The translations under genes and the position numbers were made by a program. 54,035 nt of DNA from the NCBI RefSeq assembly GCF_014196495.1, contig NZ_JACIDT010000024.1, forward strand, positions 1-54,035, written 5' to 3'. Positions 25,345 through 33,100 of this stretch are shown in pieces. Numbering within the stretch: the stretch's first letter is position 1; every line of letters begins with the position of its first letter. This DNA comes from Sphingobium jiangsuense. GTDB taxonomy: Bacteria; Pseudomonadota; Alphaproteobacteria; Sphingomonadales; Sphingomonadaceae. The notes under the pieces were generated by a model, which did not search any database, was not told the DNA's origin, and saw only the letters and a list, made by a program, of their open reading frames with translations.

Positions 25345-26142
25345 ATGAAAAATATCCTGCTGCTGGTCCATGACGATGCCGGTCAGGAGGCGCGCCTCCA
25401 GACCGCGCTGGACATCACTCGGGCGCTGGAAGGCCATTTGAGCTGCATCGACGTCGCGGTGGTGCCGCTGGTGGCGGCCGACATCAACGGCGGCGCCGAA
25501 CAGGCGATGCTGCTGGAGGAGGAGCGCGACCGGGAAAGGGCCAACCGCGCGACTCTGGAGGCCCGCCTCAACCGGGAAGCGGTGTCGTGGGACTGGACCG
25601 ACGTGATCGGCGGCATGGCGCAGGCGATGGTGGACGCATCCTCCCTTGCCGACATCATCATCCTCAACCGCCAGCTTGAGGAAAGCTCGTTCCTCGACAT
25701 GCGCGAGATCACCAGCCGGGTGGTGATGAAATCGCGCGCGCCGGTCGCCGCCGTGCCGGAGGACCAGACGCATTTCGGCACGGACCGCGCCCTTGTCGCC
25801 TGGGACGGCAGCGAATCCTGCGCGGCGACGCTGCGCGCGTGCGTGCCCCTGCTCAAGCTGGCGAGCGACGTGCGCATCTTCACCGCCACCGAGAAATCGA
25901 ACCAGCTGAGCCCGGCGGCGGCGGCGCAATATCTCTCGCGCCACGGCATCCGCGCGGAGATCGATCTGGTCGAGCGCGGATCGCGCAACGCCGACGACCT
26001 GATCGCCGAGGCGGCGGCTTCGGCGCAGGCCGACTATGTGCTGATGGGCGCCTATGGCCGGGGCCGCCTGCGCGAAACCTTCGGCGGCGTCACCAAGCGC
26101 CTGCTGAGTTCGAGCAAGCTGCCGCTGATCCTCGGCCATTGA
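25345..26142 (+). CDS. Universal stress protein with two UspA-like halves
   Basis: The 265-residue cytoplasmic protein has two halves. The first opens KNILLLVHDDAGQEARLQTA; the second opens RALVAWDGSESCAATLRACV and carries the ATP-binding type motif YVLMGAYGRGRLRETFGGVT followed by LLSSSKLPLILGH. This G-x2-G-x9-G(S/T) pattern is typical of ATP-binding Usp domains; the first half has lost it. GGGGAG at 25331 precedes the ATG. An FNR-type site upstream suggests induction under oxygen limitation, as known for many paired Usp proteins. Confidence 0.93.
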   Translation: MKNILLLVHDDAGQEARLQTALDITRALEGHLSCIDVAVVPLVAADINGGAEQAMLLEEERDRERANRATLEARLNREAVSWDWTDVIGGMAQAMVDASSLADIIILNRQLEESSFLDMREITSRVVMKSRAPVAAVPEDQTHFGTDRALVAWDGSESCAATLRACVPLLKLASDVRIFTATEKSNQLSPAAAAQYLSRHGIRAEIDLVERGSRNADDLIAEAAASAQADYVLMGAYGRGRLRETFGGVTKRLLSSSKLPLILGH

Positions 26143-26297
26143 GGCCGCAGGCCGGGCGCCCCGCCCAGCCCCGTTTCGCGATCACAGGAGAGCGGATCGG
26201 GGCGACGGGCAATATTACGTATGGATGCGGAATGCCGGAACAGGATAGGCTGGACCGGCATATGTCATGCTGATTTCACCGGACTGGAGATTCGATC

Positions 26298-26729
26298 ATG
26301 GCTCAGGACAATAAGGGCACCATCCCCTCGGACAAGGGTGCAGCCCCGTGGACCAAATTCTTTCCCTTCCCGGCCGGGCAAAGCCTGTCGGCCGTCCCCG
26401 ATTTCCAGAAGCTGCTCATGGTCGGCCCGCATATGCAGGCCGCGATGCTGAAAGCGGCGATCGACCAGCAGAAGGCGCTGTTCGGTTTCCTTCAGCAGCG
26501 ATGCGACCAGGATATGAAATTCGCGCAAAAGATCGGTTCGGCGGCGAGCATCGGGGAAGTGGTGTCGGCCAGCCTCAGCTTCTGCCAGGAAGCGGCGGTG
26601 GATTATGCGGCGCAGGCGAGCCGCGCCGCCGAGATAAGCGCGCAGGGGACGATAGAGGTCGCCCATGATCTGGAGCAGGAACGGGCCGAGGTCCTTGCCC
26701 CGGTGGAACGCGCGCGGGCGGCGGCCTGA
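26298..26729 (+). CDS. Phasin-family-like protein
   Basis: The 143-residue helical protein has heptad-like stretches such as MQAAMLKAAIDQQKALFGFL, followed by SASLSFCQEAAVDYAAQASR and EVAHDLEQERAEVLAPVERA, and no signal peptide or membrane segment. This fits phasin-domain proteins that coat polyhydroxyalkanoate granules, although the match is from general pattern. Start at 26298 follows GGAG. No PHA synthase gene is in the window, so it may serve another membrane- or granule-surface role. Confidence 0.6.
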   Translation: MAQDNKGTIPSDKGAAPWTKFFPFPAGQSLSAVPDFQKLLMVGPHMQAAMLKAAIDQQKALFGFLQQRCDQDMKFAQKIGSAASIGEVVSASLSFCQEAAVDYAAQASRAAEISAQGTIEVAHDLEQERAEVLAPVERARAAA

Positions 26730-26835
26730 TCCGCAGCGGCGGGGCATGCTCGCACCGCTCAAGACTTGGCGATTATCCATTACGAATAGGTTCGGGTGGA
26801 AGTCCGTTTTCGGTCTATTCTTGCCTTCCCCATCG

Positions 26836-26914
26836 CGTCATGCCAGCGAAGGCTGGCATCTCCGGAGGCGGCGCGCGACATGGCCTGAGACCCCAGCCTA
26901 CGCTGGGGTGACGG
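26836..26914. repeat. Palindromic intergenic repeat, copy 2
   Basis: CGTCATGCCAGCGAAGGC and the following bases (26836-26860) and an imperfect inverted arm at 26889-26914 (GACCCCAGCCTACGCTGGGG) form the same element as at 8387-8469. The right arm has drifted from TGCCAGC to CCCCAGC with compensating changes inside the arm. It lies in the 254-base gap between convergent genes, which otherwise holds nothing I recognise. Confidence 0.8.
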
Positions 26915-26983
26915 ATGTAGGAAGGTGGCAGCTAACCACCCCAACCCGGCCGTCAAGGCCCCTGTTCGCAAGAATATAATCGC

Positions 26984-27589
26984 CTAGGACTTGTCGGCGA
27001 AGAGCAGCCGCCCCTCGCCCAGCCGGTCGAGCAGCTTGTCGATCTCCCGCTCGTCCACCGCGAAGCAGCCCTCACTGCGGCCCAGCTTGCCGCGCTCGTG
27101 CGCCATGGCCGGGCTGACATACCAGGCGCCATGGACCACGATCGCGCGGGCCTCGGCATTGTTGTTGCCAGGGTCCAGCCCGACCAGACGCCGGGAGCGG
27201 CCATGCTTGCCCACATAAAGCGGGCCGGTCAGATAGGCCCCGGCGGAGGACGCAAGCGATCCCGGTTCGTTCGACAGCCTTTCCACCCAGCCGCTATGCT
27301 GCGGGTCCGACCCGCGCCCATGCGCGACCAGCATGCTTTCCACCCGCCCGCCTTCCAGATCGACAATGTCGAGGCGCGGCAGGCGTGAGGGCAGCGAGAA
27401 ATCCACGATAGCGATGCGGTCGCGCCTTTTCACCACCCCGCCATGATACTCCAGCGCCGCCTTGGCGCGCGCCAGCAATCTTTCCTCCCGCGTTGCCGGG
27501 AGCATCGCCGCCCGCGCGCCGGCAACGGGCGCCAGACCGGCAGCCGCCGCGCAGATCAGCAGCGATCGTCTCGAAATCAATTTAGCCAT
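26984..27589 (-). CDS. Murein L,D-transpeptidase catalytic domain protein (YkuD-like)
   Basis: The 201-residue protein has a signal peptide (RRSLLICAAAAGLAPVAGARA, 21 hydrophobic-rich residues near the N-terminus, possibly twin-arginine-like). The catalytic region has the His in RAIVVHGAWYVSPAMAHERG and the Cys in GKLGRSEGCFAVDE, the pattern of the L,D-transpeptidase catalytic-domain family (YkuD_2). It probably acts in the periplasm on peptidoglycan. Start at 27589 (MAKLISRR) gives the expected signal sequence. It is convergent with the phasin-like gene. Confidence 0.87.
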   Translation of the reverse strand: MAKLISRRSLLICAAAAGLAPVAGARAAMLPATREERLLARAKAALEYHGGVVKRRDRIAIVDFSLPSRLPRLDIVDLEGGRVESMLVAHGRGSDPQHSGWVERLSNEPGSLASSAGAYLTGPLYVGKHGRSRRLVGLDPGNNNAEARAIVVHGAWYVSPAMAHERGKLGRSEGCFAVDEREIDKLLDRLGEGRLLFADKS

Positions 27590-27776
27590 GGACGCGATAT
27601 AGAACGAATCGCCCTGAATTTCATCCCCCCTGCGACGAAAGCGGTTCGACCCGCAAACGGAGCATATCGCATATTTGCCGAGCCATACGCCGGGCGGTCC
27701 GCTATAAGGCAATCGATCCGCAGAACCCGATCGGGCCGCACCCAGTTCCTAACCACATCATGTCAGGAGAGATGCC

Positions 27777-28154
27777 ATGGGCCACGCCCTCATCATGGAA
27801 GACAATATCATTGTCGGCCACGCCATTGAACGGCAACTGACGGAGGCGGGGTTCCAGTCCTTCGATCATGCCTGGACGGAAAGCCAGGCGGTGGAATATG
27901 CGCGGCGGCAGGCCCCTGCCCTGATCGTCATCGGCGACCGGGTGGAGCAGGGATCGGCCATCGCCGCGGCCCGCACCATCGGCCGTTCCGCGCCCGTCCC
28001 CATCCTCTTCGCCACCACCGGCATCTCCCGCCCGCTGGAGCGGCTGCCCGACGACATGGCGATCCACGGCCCCTGCCGACTCGACGAGATCGGCGGCCTG
28101 CTCGGCAGGCGCCTGTCGAACCTCCCGAATGGTGAAGCCGCGATGAGCCGGTAA
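27777..28154 (+). CDS. Stand-alone receiver-domain protein, degenerate
   Basis: The 125-residue protein has a receiver-like fold: HALIMEDNIIVGHAIERQL with an E/D acidic pair, then ALIVIGDRVEQGSAIAAART where the phospho-acceptor would lie, then PVPILFATTGISRPLE. The usual KP lysine near the end is replaced (IHGPCRLDEIG). It may signal without phosphorylation. AGGAGA precedes the ATG. The stop codon is only two bases before the tracrRNA terminator on the other strand, so it and the tracrRNA are convergent. Confidence 0.75.
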   Translation: MGHALIMEDNIIVGHAIERQLTEAGFQSFDHAWTESQAVEYARRQAPALIVIGDRVEQGSAIAAARTIGRSAPVPILFATTGISRPLERLPDDMAIHGPCRLDEIGGLLGRRLSNLPNGEAAMSR

Positions 28155-28156
28155 GC

Positions 28157-28181
28157 AAAAAGGCAGCGCCGGAGCGCTGCC
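28157..28181 (-). terminator. Intrinsic terminator of tracrRNA
   Basis: GGCAGCGC (28162-28169) pairs with GCGCTGCC (28174-28181) around a 4-base loop; AAAAA at 28157-28161 gives UUUUU in the minus-strand transcript. In tracrRNAs this hairpin also binds Cas9. Confidence 0.92.
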
Positions 28182-28234
28182 CTTATCTGGTGCGTACTGA
28201 CACTTGTTAACTGCCAGACCGCGATCTCTGAATG
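28157..28234 (-). ncRNA. tracrRNA of the type II-C CRISPR system
   Basis: On the minus strand the anti-repeat begins CATTCAGAGATCGCGGTC (28234 down to 28217): 18 bases that pair perfectly with the crRNA repeat segment GACCGCGATCTCTGAATG. After a bulge (TGGCA) the bases GTTAAC follow, which partly pair with the start of the repeat. A linker (AAGTGTCAGTACGCACCAGATAA) with potential to form a small nexus hairpin and an 8-bp terminator hairpin with UUUUU follow. Total about 78 nt. Promoter elements lie at 28240-28267. It sits upstream of cas9, divergent from it. It pairs with crRNA for RNase III processing and Cas9 loading. Confidence 0.9.
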
Positions 28235-28239
28235 AGGAG

Positions 28240-28267
28240 AAGATAGCCGAAGCATCAGGCCCGTCAA
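28240..28267 (-). promoter_or_regulatory. Promoter of tracrRNA
   Basis: On the minus strand TTGACG (28267-28262) and TATCTT (28245-28240) are 16 bases apart. Transcription would start near 28233-28234, exactly where the anti-repeat begins. Confidence 0.75.
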
Positions 28268-28428
28268 GACGGAAATAGTCCGGCCGCCCCATGACCCGGT
28301 GAAGAATAGCGAATTGATTTCATTTTGGCGACGATTAGGCTGGTCCCCATTATGAAGCCATGGCTGATTTGCCGCACCTGAAATGAGGTGCGGCGACATC
28401 GGCCGCGATTTCCGGGGGGAAGGACAGA

Positions 28429-31400
28429 ATGAAGCGGGCATTGCGTTGGCGTCTGGGCGTCGATCTGGGCGCGAACTCGCTGGGTTGGGCGGCGATCCTG
28501 TTGAACGAGGCCGGCGAACCGGCGGGTTTTCTGGCGGCCGGATCACGCATCTTCAGCGACGGGCGCGATCCCAAATCCGGGGCCTCGCTTGCCGTCGACC
28601 GGCGCGACGCCCGCTCGATGAGCCGCCGCCGCGACCGCTTCAAGCAGCGGCAGCGCGCGCTGATCAAATATCTGGTGCGGGACGGGCTTTTCCCCGCCGA
28701 TGAAGCCGAACGCAAGGCGCTCGCCGCGCTCGACCCCATCGAACTGCGCGCGCGAGCGCTCGACGAGGCGCTGCCGCTCGCCCATCTCGGCCGGGCGCTG
28801 TTCCATCTCAACCAGCGGCGCGGCTTCAAGTCCAACCGCAAGGCCGATCGCAAGGACGATGCCGAGAGCGGCAAGATCGCCATCGGCATCGAGCGCCTGC
28901 GCGACGCGATGCAGGAAGCGGGCGCGCGCACCTATGGCGAATGGCTCCACCTGCGCCGCAAGAGCGCCGTCAATGCCAATGCGATTCCCTCCGTCCGCAC
29001 CCGGATGCGGCCGGAAAGCGGCGAGGGCGCCAAGGGCGACGGCTATGACTTCTATCCCGCCCGCGCGCTGCTGGAGGAGGAATTCGACGCCATCTGGGAG
29101 GCGCAGTCGCCCCATCATCCCGATGTGCTGACGGCGGAGGTGCATGACCGGCTGTTCGAGATCATCTTTCATCAGCGCCCCCTCAAGGCCCCGAAAATCG
29201 GCAAATGCATGCTGGTCGACGGCGAGGACCGGCTGCCCAAGATGCATCCGCTGTTCCAGCGCCGCCGCCTGCTGGAGGAAGTCAACGCGCTGATGATCGT
29301 GCGCCCCGGCGAAAAGGCCCGGCGCCTGACGCCGGAGGAGCGGGACCTGCTTGTGCTCAAGCTGAAGGACAGGGCGAAGGTCGGCTTCGACAGCTTGCGC
29401 AAGGTGCTGAAAGCCGATTCCGACTCCCGCTTCAACAAGGAAAGCGAGAACCGCACCCATCTTGCAGGCGACGAGGTCGCGGCGATCATGGGGGCGAAGA
29501 CCCGCTTCGGCACCCGCTGGGCGCATCTGCCGGCCGAGGAGCAATGGGACGTCATCCAGCGCCTGAACGCCGTGGAAAGCGACGCGGATCATCGCGCCTT
29601 TCTCGATTGGCTGGCCGCGACCTACGGGCTGGAGGAGGAGCAGGCGCGCGCCGTCGCCAATGCGCACCTGCCGCAGGGCTATGGCCGGTTCGGCCTGACC
29701 GCGACCACCCGGCTGATCGAGGCGCTGACCAGCGGCAGGACACCGGAAGGGCGCACCGAAAAAGCGGCGCCGATCGAGCCGGGTCGCGTCATCGTCTATA
29801 GCGAGGCGGTCGAGCATGCGGGGCTGGGCCATCACAGCGACCGGCGTACCGGAGAGGTTTTCGAGGACGAGCAAGGCCGCCCTCAACTGCCCTATTATGG
29901 CGTGGCGCTGGAGCGGCACATCATGCCGGGCACCGGAAATGCATCCGATCCGGAGGAAATGCGCATCGGCCGCCTGACCAACCCCACCGTCCATATCGGG
30001 CTCAACCAGCTGCGCCGCGTCGTCAACCGCCTGATCCGCGCCTATGGCCCGCCCGCCGAGATCGCGATCGAGCTGGCGCGCGAACTGAAGCTGAACGACG
30101 AGCAGAAAAAGGACCTGAACCGGAAGAATGCCGAGAACCGCGCCGCCGCCGAACGCCGCGGAAAAAAGCTGGAGGAACTGGGCCAGCCCAATACGGGCGC
30201 CAATCGTGCGCTGCTGAAATTGTGGGAGGAACTGGACGAAAACGCCATCGGCAGGCAATGCGTCTATAGCGGACAGGTCATTTCGGCCGCGATGCTGTTC
30301 GACGGCCGGGCGGAGGTCGACCATATCCTGCCCTTCTCCGCCACGCTGGATGACAGCAACGCCAACAAGATCATCTGCGTGCGAGAGGCCAATCGCGACA
30401 AGGGCAATCGCTCGCCCTGCGATGCATGGGGCCATCTCGACCGCTGGCCGGAAGTCGCCGCCCGCGCCGCGCGCCTGCCGAAGAACAAAAGGTGGCGGTT
30501 CGAGCCGGATGCGATGGAACGCTTCCGCGAAGAAGGCGGCTTCCTCGCCCGCCATCTGGTCGACACCCAATATCTCGGGCGGCTGGCGCATGAATATCTG
30601 GCCGCCCTATACCCGGACCGGGGCGAAGGCAGCCGGCCGATCTGGGTGTCGCCCGGCCGCCTCACCGAGATGGCGCGGCGCAAGCTGGGGCTCAATGACC
30701 TGCTGCCCGACCATAATTTCGGCGGCGGCGCGGACCAGCCCAAGAACCGGCTGGACCACCGCCATCATGCAATCGACGCGGCCGTCGTCGCGATCATCGA
30801 CCGTTCGATGCTGCAACGCATCGCCAGGGCTTCCGGCATGGAAGGCGCGGACGGGCGGGAGAAGATCGAAATCCCCCCGCCTTGGGCAGGCTTCCGCGAC
30901 GATCTGCGCAAGGTCGTCAACGCCATCGTGGTCAGCCATCGCGCCGACCATGGCACGGTTTCCAAGGCGGGTCTGGACAAGGGCAAGGACCAGACGGCGG
31001 GACGGCTGCACAACGACACCGCCTATGGCCTGACCGGCGAGGTGGACGACAAGGGCAACAGCATCGTCGTGCGCCGCACGCCGCTTTCCGGCCTGAAGAA
31101 GCTGGAGCATATCGAGCAGATCCGCGATACCGACCTGAAGGCCGCGCTCTATCGCCAGGTCGAGGGACTGGAAGGCAAGGCGTTCGAAAAGGCGATCGCA
31201 GAATTTCCGAAGCTGCACTGGCACCCCTATGGCGGCGTCCGCCGCGTGCGTCGGGTCGAACCGCTGAGCGTCATTCCCATCCGCGACCGCGAAGGGCGCG
31301 CCTACAAAGGATATAAGGGCGATTCAAACTATCGCTACGATGTGTGGGAGCTGCCCGACGGCAAATGGGTGAGCGAGGTCGTTTCCATGTATGACGCGCA

Positions 31401-31752
31401 TCAGCCGGGCTGGACCTCGAAGGTCCGCGCCAGCTGCCCGACCGCGCGCAAGGTGTTGAGCCTGCACCAGAACGACCTTGCGGCAGCGACCCCACCGGAT
31501 GGAGAACGGCTATTGCTGCGTGTCGTCAAATTCGGTCAGGAGGGGCGGCTGTATCTCGCCCCGCCGGAGGAAGGCGGCTCTCTGAAGGGCCGCGATGCCG
31601 ACAAGAATGATCCGTTCCGCTACATATCGCTGTTTCCCGCCAAGCAAAAAGCATGGAGACTTCGCAAGATCCGCATCGACGAACTGGGCCGCGTGCTCGA
31701 CCCCGGCTTTCCGGCGCGCACCACCCGGCGCAAGACGCGCAAGGCGGCCTGA
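28429..31752 (+). CDS. cas9: CRISPR-associated endonuclease Cas9, type II-C
   Basis: The 1107-residue RNA-guided nuclease has RuvC-I VDLGANSLGW (D12), an arginine-rich bridge helix (RRDARSMSRRRDRFKQRQRA), RuvC-II EIAIELAREL (E548), HNH AEVDHILPFSATLDDSNANK (H632) and RuvC-III RHHAIDAAVVAII (H779, D782). All catalytic residues are intact. Size (about 1000-1100) and lack of csn2 or cas4 point to II-C. The C-terminal PAM-interacting part (from about residue 930) has YKGYKGDSNYRYDVWELPDG and ends ARTTRRKTRKAA. GGGGGGAAGG precedes the ATG. It is followed by cas1 after 17 bases. PAM specificity cannot be read from this sequence. Confidence 0.98.
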   Translation: MKRALRWRLGVDLGANSLGWAAILLNEAGEPAGFLAAGSRIFSDGRDPKSGASLAVDRRDARSMSRRRDRFKQRQRALIKYLVRDGLFPADEAERKALAALDPIELRARALDEALPLAHLGRALFHLNQRRGFKSNRKADRKDDAESGKIAIGIERLRDAMQEAGARTYGEWLHLRRKSAVNANAIPSVRTRMRPESGEGAKGDGYDFYPARALLEEEFDAIWEAQSPHHPDVLTAEVHDRLFEIIFHQRPLKAPKIGKCMLVDGEDRLPKMHPLFQRRRLLEEVNALMIVRPGEKARRLTPEERDLLVLKLKDRAKVGFDSLRKVLKADSDSRFNKESENRTHLAGDEVAAIMGAKTRFGTRWAHLPAEEQWDVIQRLNAVESDADHRAFLDWLAATYGLEEEQARAVANAHLPQGYGRFGLTATTRLIEALTSGRTPEGRTEKAAPIEPGRVIVYSEAVEHAGLGHHSDRRTGEVFEDEQGRPQLPYYGVALERHIMPGTGNASDPEEMRIGRLTNPTVHIGLNQLRRVVNRLIRAYGPPAEIAIELARELKLNDEQKKDLNRKNAENRAAAERRGKKLEELGQPNTGANRALLKLWEELDENAIGRQCVYSGQVISAAMLFDGRAEVDHILPFSATLDDSNANKIICVREANRDKGNRSPCDAWGHLDRWPEVAARAARLPKNKRWRFEPDAMERFREEGGFLARHLVDTQYLGRLAHEYLAALYPDRGEGSRPIWVSPGRLTEMARRKLGLNDLLPDHNFGGGADQPKNRLDHRHHAIDAAVVAIIDRSMLQRIARASGMEGADGREKIEIPPPWAGFRDDLRKVVNAIVVSHRADHGTVSKAGLDKGKDQTAGRLHNDTAYGLTGEVDDKGNSIVVRRTPLSGLKKLEHIEQIRDTDLKAALYRQVEGLEGKAFEKAIAEFPKLHWHPYGGVRRVRRVEPLSVIPIRDREGRAYKGYKGDSNYRYDVWELPDGKWVSEVVSMYDAHQPGWTSKVRASCPTARKVLSLHQNDLAAATPPDGERLLLRVVKFGQEGRLYLAPPEEGGSLKGRDADKNDPFRYISLFPAKQKAWRLRKIRIDELGRVLDPGFPARTTRRKTRKAA

Positions 31753-31769
31753 GCAGGGGACGGCGACGG

Positions 31770-32693
31770 ATGGAGCGGATCGTCGATATCGCCACCGATG
31801 GCCGCCATCTTTCCGCCCATCGCGGTTTCCTCATCGTTTCGGAGGACCGGTCGGAGGTCGGCCGCATCCCGCTCGACGATGTGGCGGCGGTGATCGTCCA
31901 TGCCCATGGCGTCACCTGGTCGACCAACCTGATCGCGGCGCTGGCCAGCCGAGGCGCGGTCATGCTGCTGTGCGGCAGCAACCATGCCCCGGTCGCCGTG
32001 TGTCTGCCGCTTGACGGCCATCATGCGCAGAACGCCCGGATGCGCGCGCAATGGGAGGCCGGAAAGCCGCTTTCCAAGCAGCTCTGGCGCCGCGTCGTGG
32101 TGGCGAAGATTCGCTGGCAAGCCGCCGTGCTGGAAGCCAATGGCGTTTCCGCCTCCGCCTTCGACCTGCTCGCCCGCCGCGTCGGGTCCGGCGACCCGGA
32201 CAATGTCGAGGCGCAGGCCGCCCGCCGTTACTGGCCGCTGCTGATGGGCAGCGGCTTCCGGCGGGATCGCGACGCCGACGGCGTGAACGCGCTGCTCAAT
32301 TATGGTTATACCGTGATGCGGTCGCTGTGCGCGCGGGCGGTGGTCGCCTCAGGCCTGCATCCCTCGATCGGGATCCACCATGCGAACCGGGCCAATGCCT
32401 TTGCGCTGGCCGATGATCTGATCGAGCCCTTCCGGCCGCTGGTCGATGCGCTGACCGTGCGGCTGACGGCGCGCGGCATCGACCGGGTGACGAGCGAAGC
32501 CAAGCGCGCCTTTGCCGGGCTGATCGCCCTCGACCTGCCCGGCCCCGATGGCACCACGACCCTATCCGGCGCGGCCAACCGGGCCGCCCAGACCCTCGCC
32601 CGCGCGTTCGAAACAGGGCGAGCGGCCGACATCACCCTGCCTACACCGCCTTCGGCGCTGGAACTGGCCGGGCTGGACAGCCTGATATCATGA
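31770..32693 (+). CDS. cas1: CRISPR-associated endonuclease Cas1, subtype II
   Basis: The 307-residue integrase has the catalytic residues E147 in DNVEAQAARRYW, H204 in GLHPSIGIHHANRANAF, and D216/E219 in ALADDLIEPFRP. The start MERIVDIATDGRHLSAHRGF follows the usual subtype II N-terminus; I chose ATG 31770, which leaves 17 bases after cas9. It forms the spacer-integration complex with Cas2. The cas2 start overlaps its stop by four bases. Confidence 0.97.
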   Translation: MERIVDIATDGRHLSAHRGFLIVSEDRSEVGRIPLDDVAAVIVHAHGVTWSTNLIAALASRGAVMLLCGSNHAPVAVCLPLDGHHAQNARMRAQWEAGKPLSKQLWRRVVVAKIRWQAAVLEANGVSASAFDLLARRVGSGDPDNVEAQAARRYWPLLMGSGFRRDRDADGVNALLNYGYTVMRSLCARAVVASGLHPSIGIHHANRANAFALADDLIEPFRPLVDALTVRLTARGIDRVTSEAKRAFAGLIALDLPGPDGTTTLSGAANRAAQTLARAFETGRAADITLPTPPSALELAGLDSLIS

Positions 32694-33028
32694 GTGTCAC
32701 CCAATTGAGCGGATACAGGCTCATGTGGATTTTCGTCATGTTCGACCTGCCCGTCACCACCAGGGAACAATCGCGCGCAGCGACCAAATTCCGCGAATTC
32801 CTGCTGGATGAGGGTTTTGAAAAAAGCCAGTTTTCGGTCTATGCTCGCTTCTGCAACGGCAAGGAGCAGTTCGAGACCTATATGCGGCGCATAGAGGCCA
32901 ATCTGCCCGATCGGGGTGACATTCACATCCTCAGTTTCACGGACCGGCAATATGAAAACATCATCCGCTTCTCAGGCCAACGCCGCCGCCGGCAAAGAAA
33001 AAATCCCGACCAGCTCGCCCTGTTCTAG
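32690..33028 (+). CDS. cas2: CRISPR-associated endoribonuclease-fold protein Cas2
   Basis: The 112-residue protein has the Cas2 ferredoxin-like fold: YRLMWIFVMFDLPVTTREQS with the conserved D19, then KSQFSVYARFC and GDIHILSFTDRQYENIIRF. The tail RRRRQRKNPDQLALF is typical of subtype II Cas2, with the LALF ending. Overlaps cas1 by ATGA. It is the last cas gene; 72 bases separate it from the first repeat. Confidence 0.97.
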   Translation: MSVTQLSGYRLMWIFVMFDLPVTTREQSRAATKFREFLLDEGFEKSQFSVYARFCNGKEQFETYMRRIEANLPDRGDIHILSFTDRQYENIIRFSGQRRRRQRKNPDQLALF

Positions 33029-33100
33029 CGATTCGCACTATTTCCAGCGCGATGGATGGAGCGTTTTTTCATTGTTTCTCAATGAGATGACACTCCATCC
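33029..33100. promoter_or_regulatory. cas2-proximal flank of the array (probable leader) with 11-bp inverted repeat
   Basis: GATGGATGGAG at 33051-33061 is repeated inverted as CTCCATCCATC at 33093-33103, the right arm including the first three bases of repeat 1. Inside is a second small hairpin, CATTG-TTTCT-CAATG (33070-33084), next to a TTTTTT run. The repeats beside this flank are all intact, so this is probably where new spacers are inserted. It is A/T-richer than its surroundings. Confidence 0.6.

Noticed and set aside
28155..28428. tracrRNA on the plus strand in the cas9 leader
   Set aside because: The anti-repeat, promoter and U-run are all oriented to the minus strand; the plus strand has no U-run after the stem.
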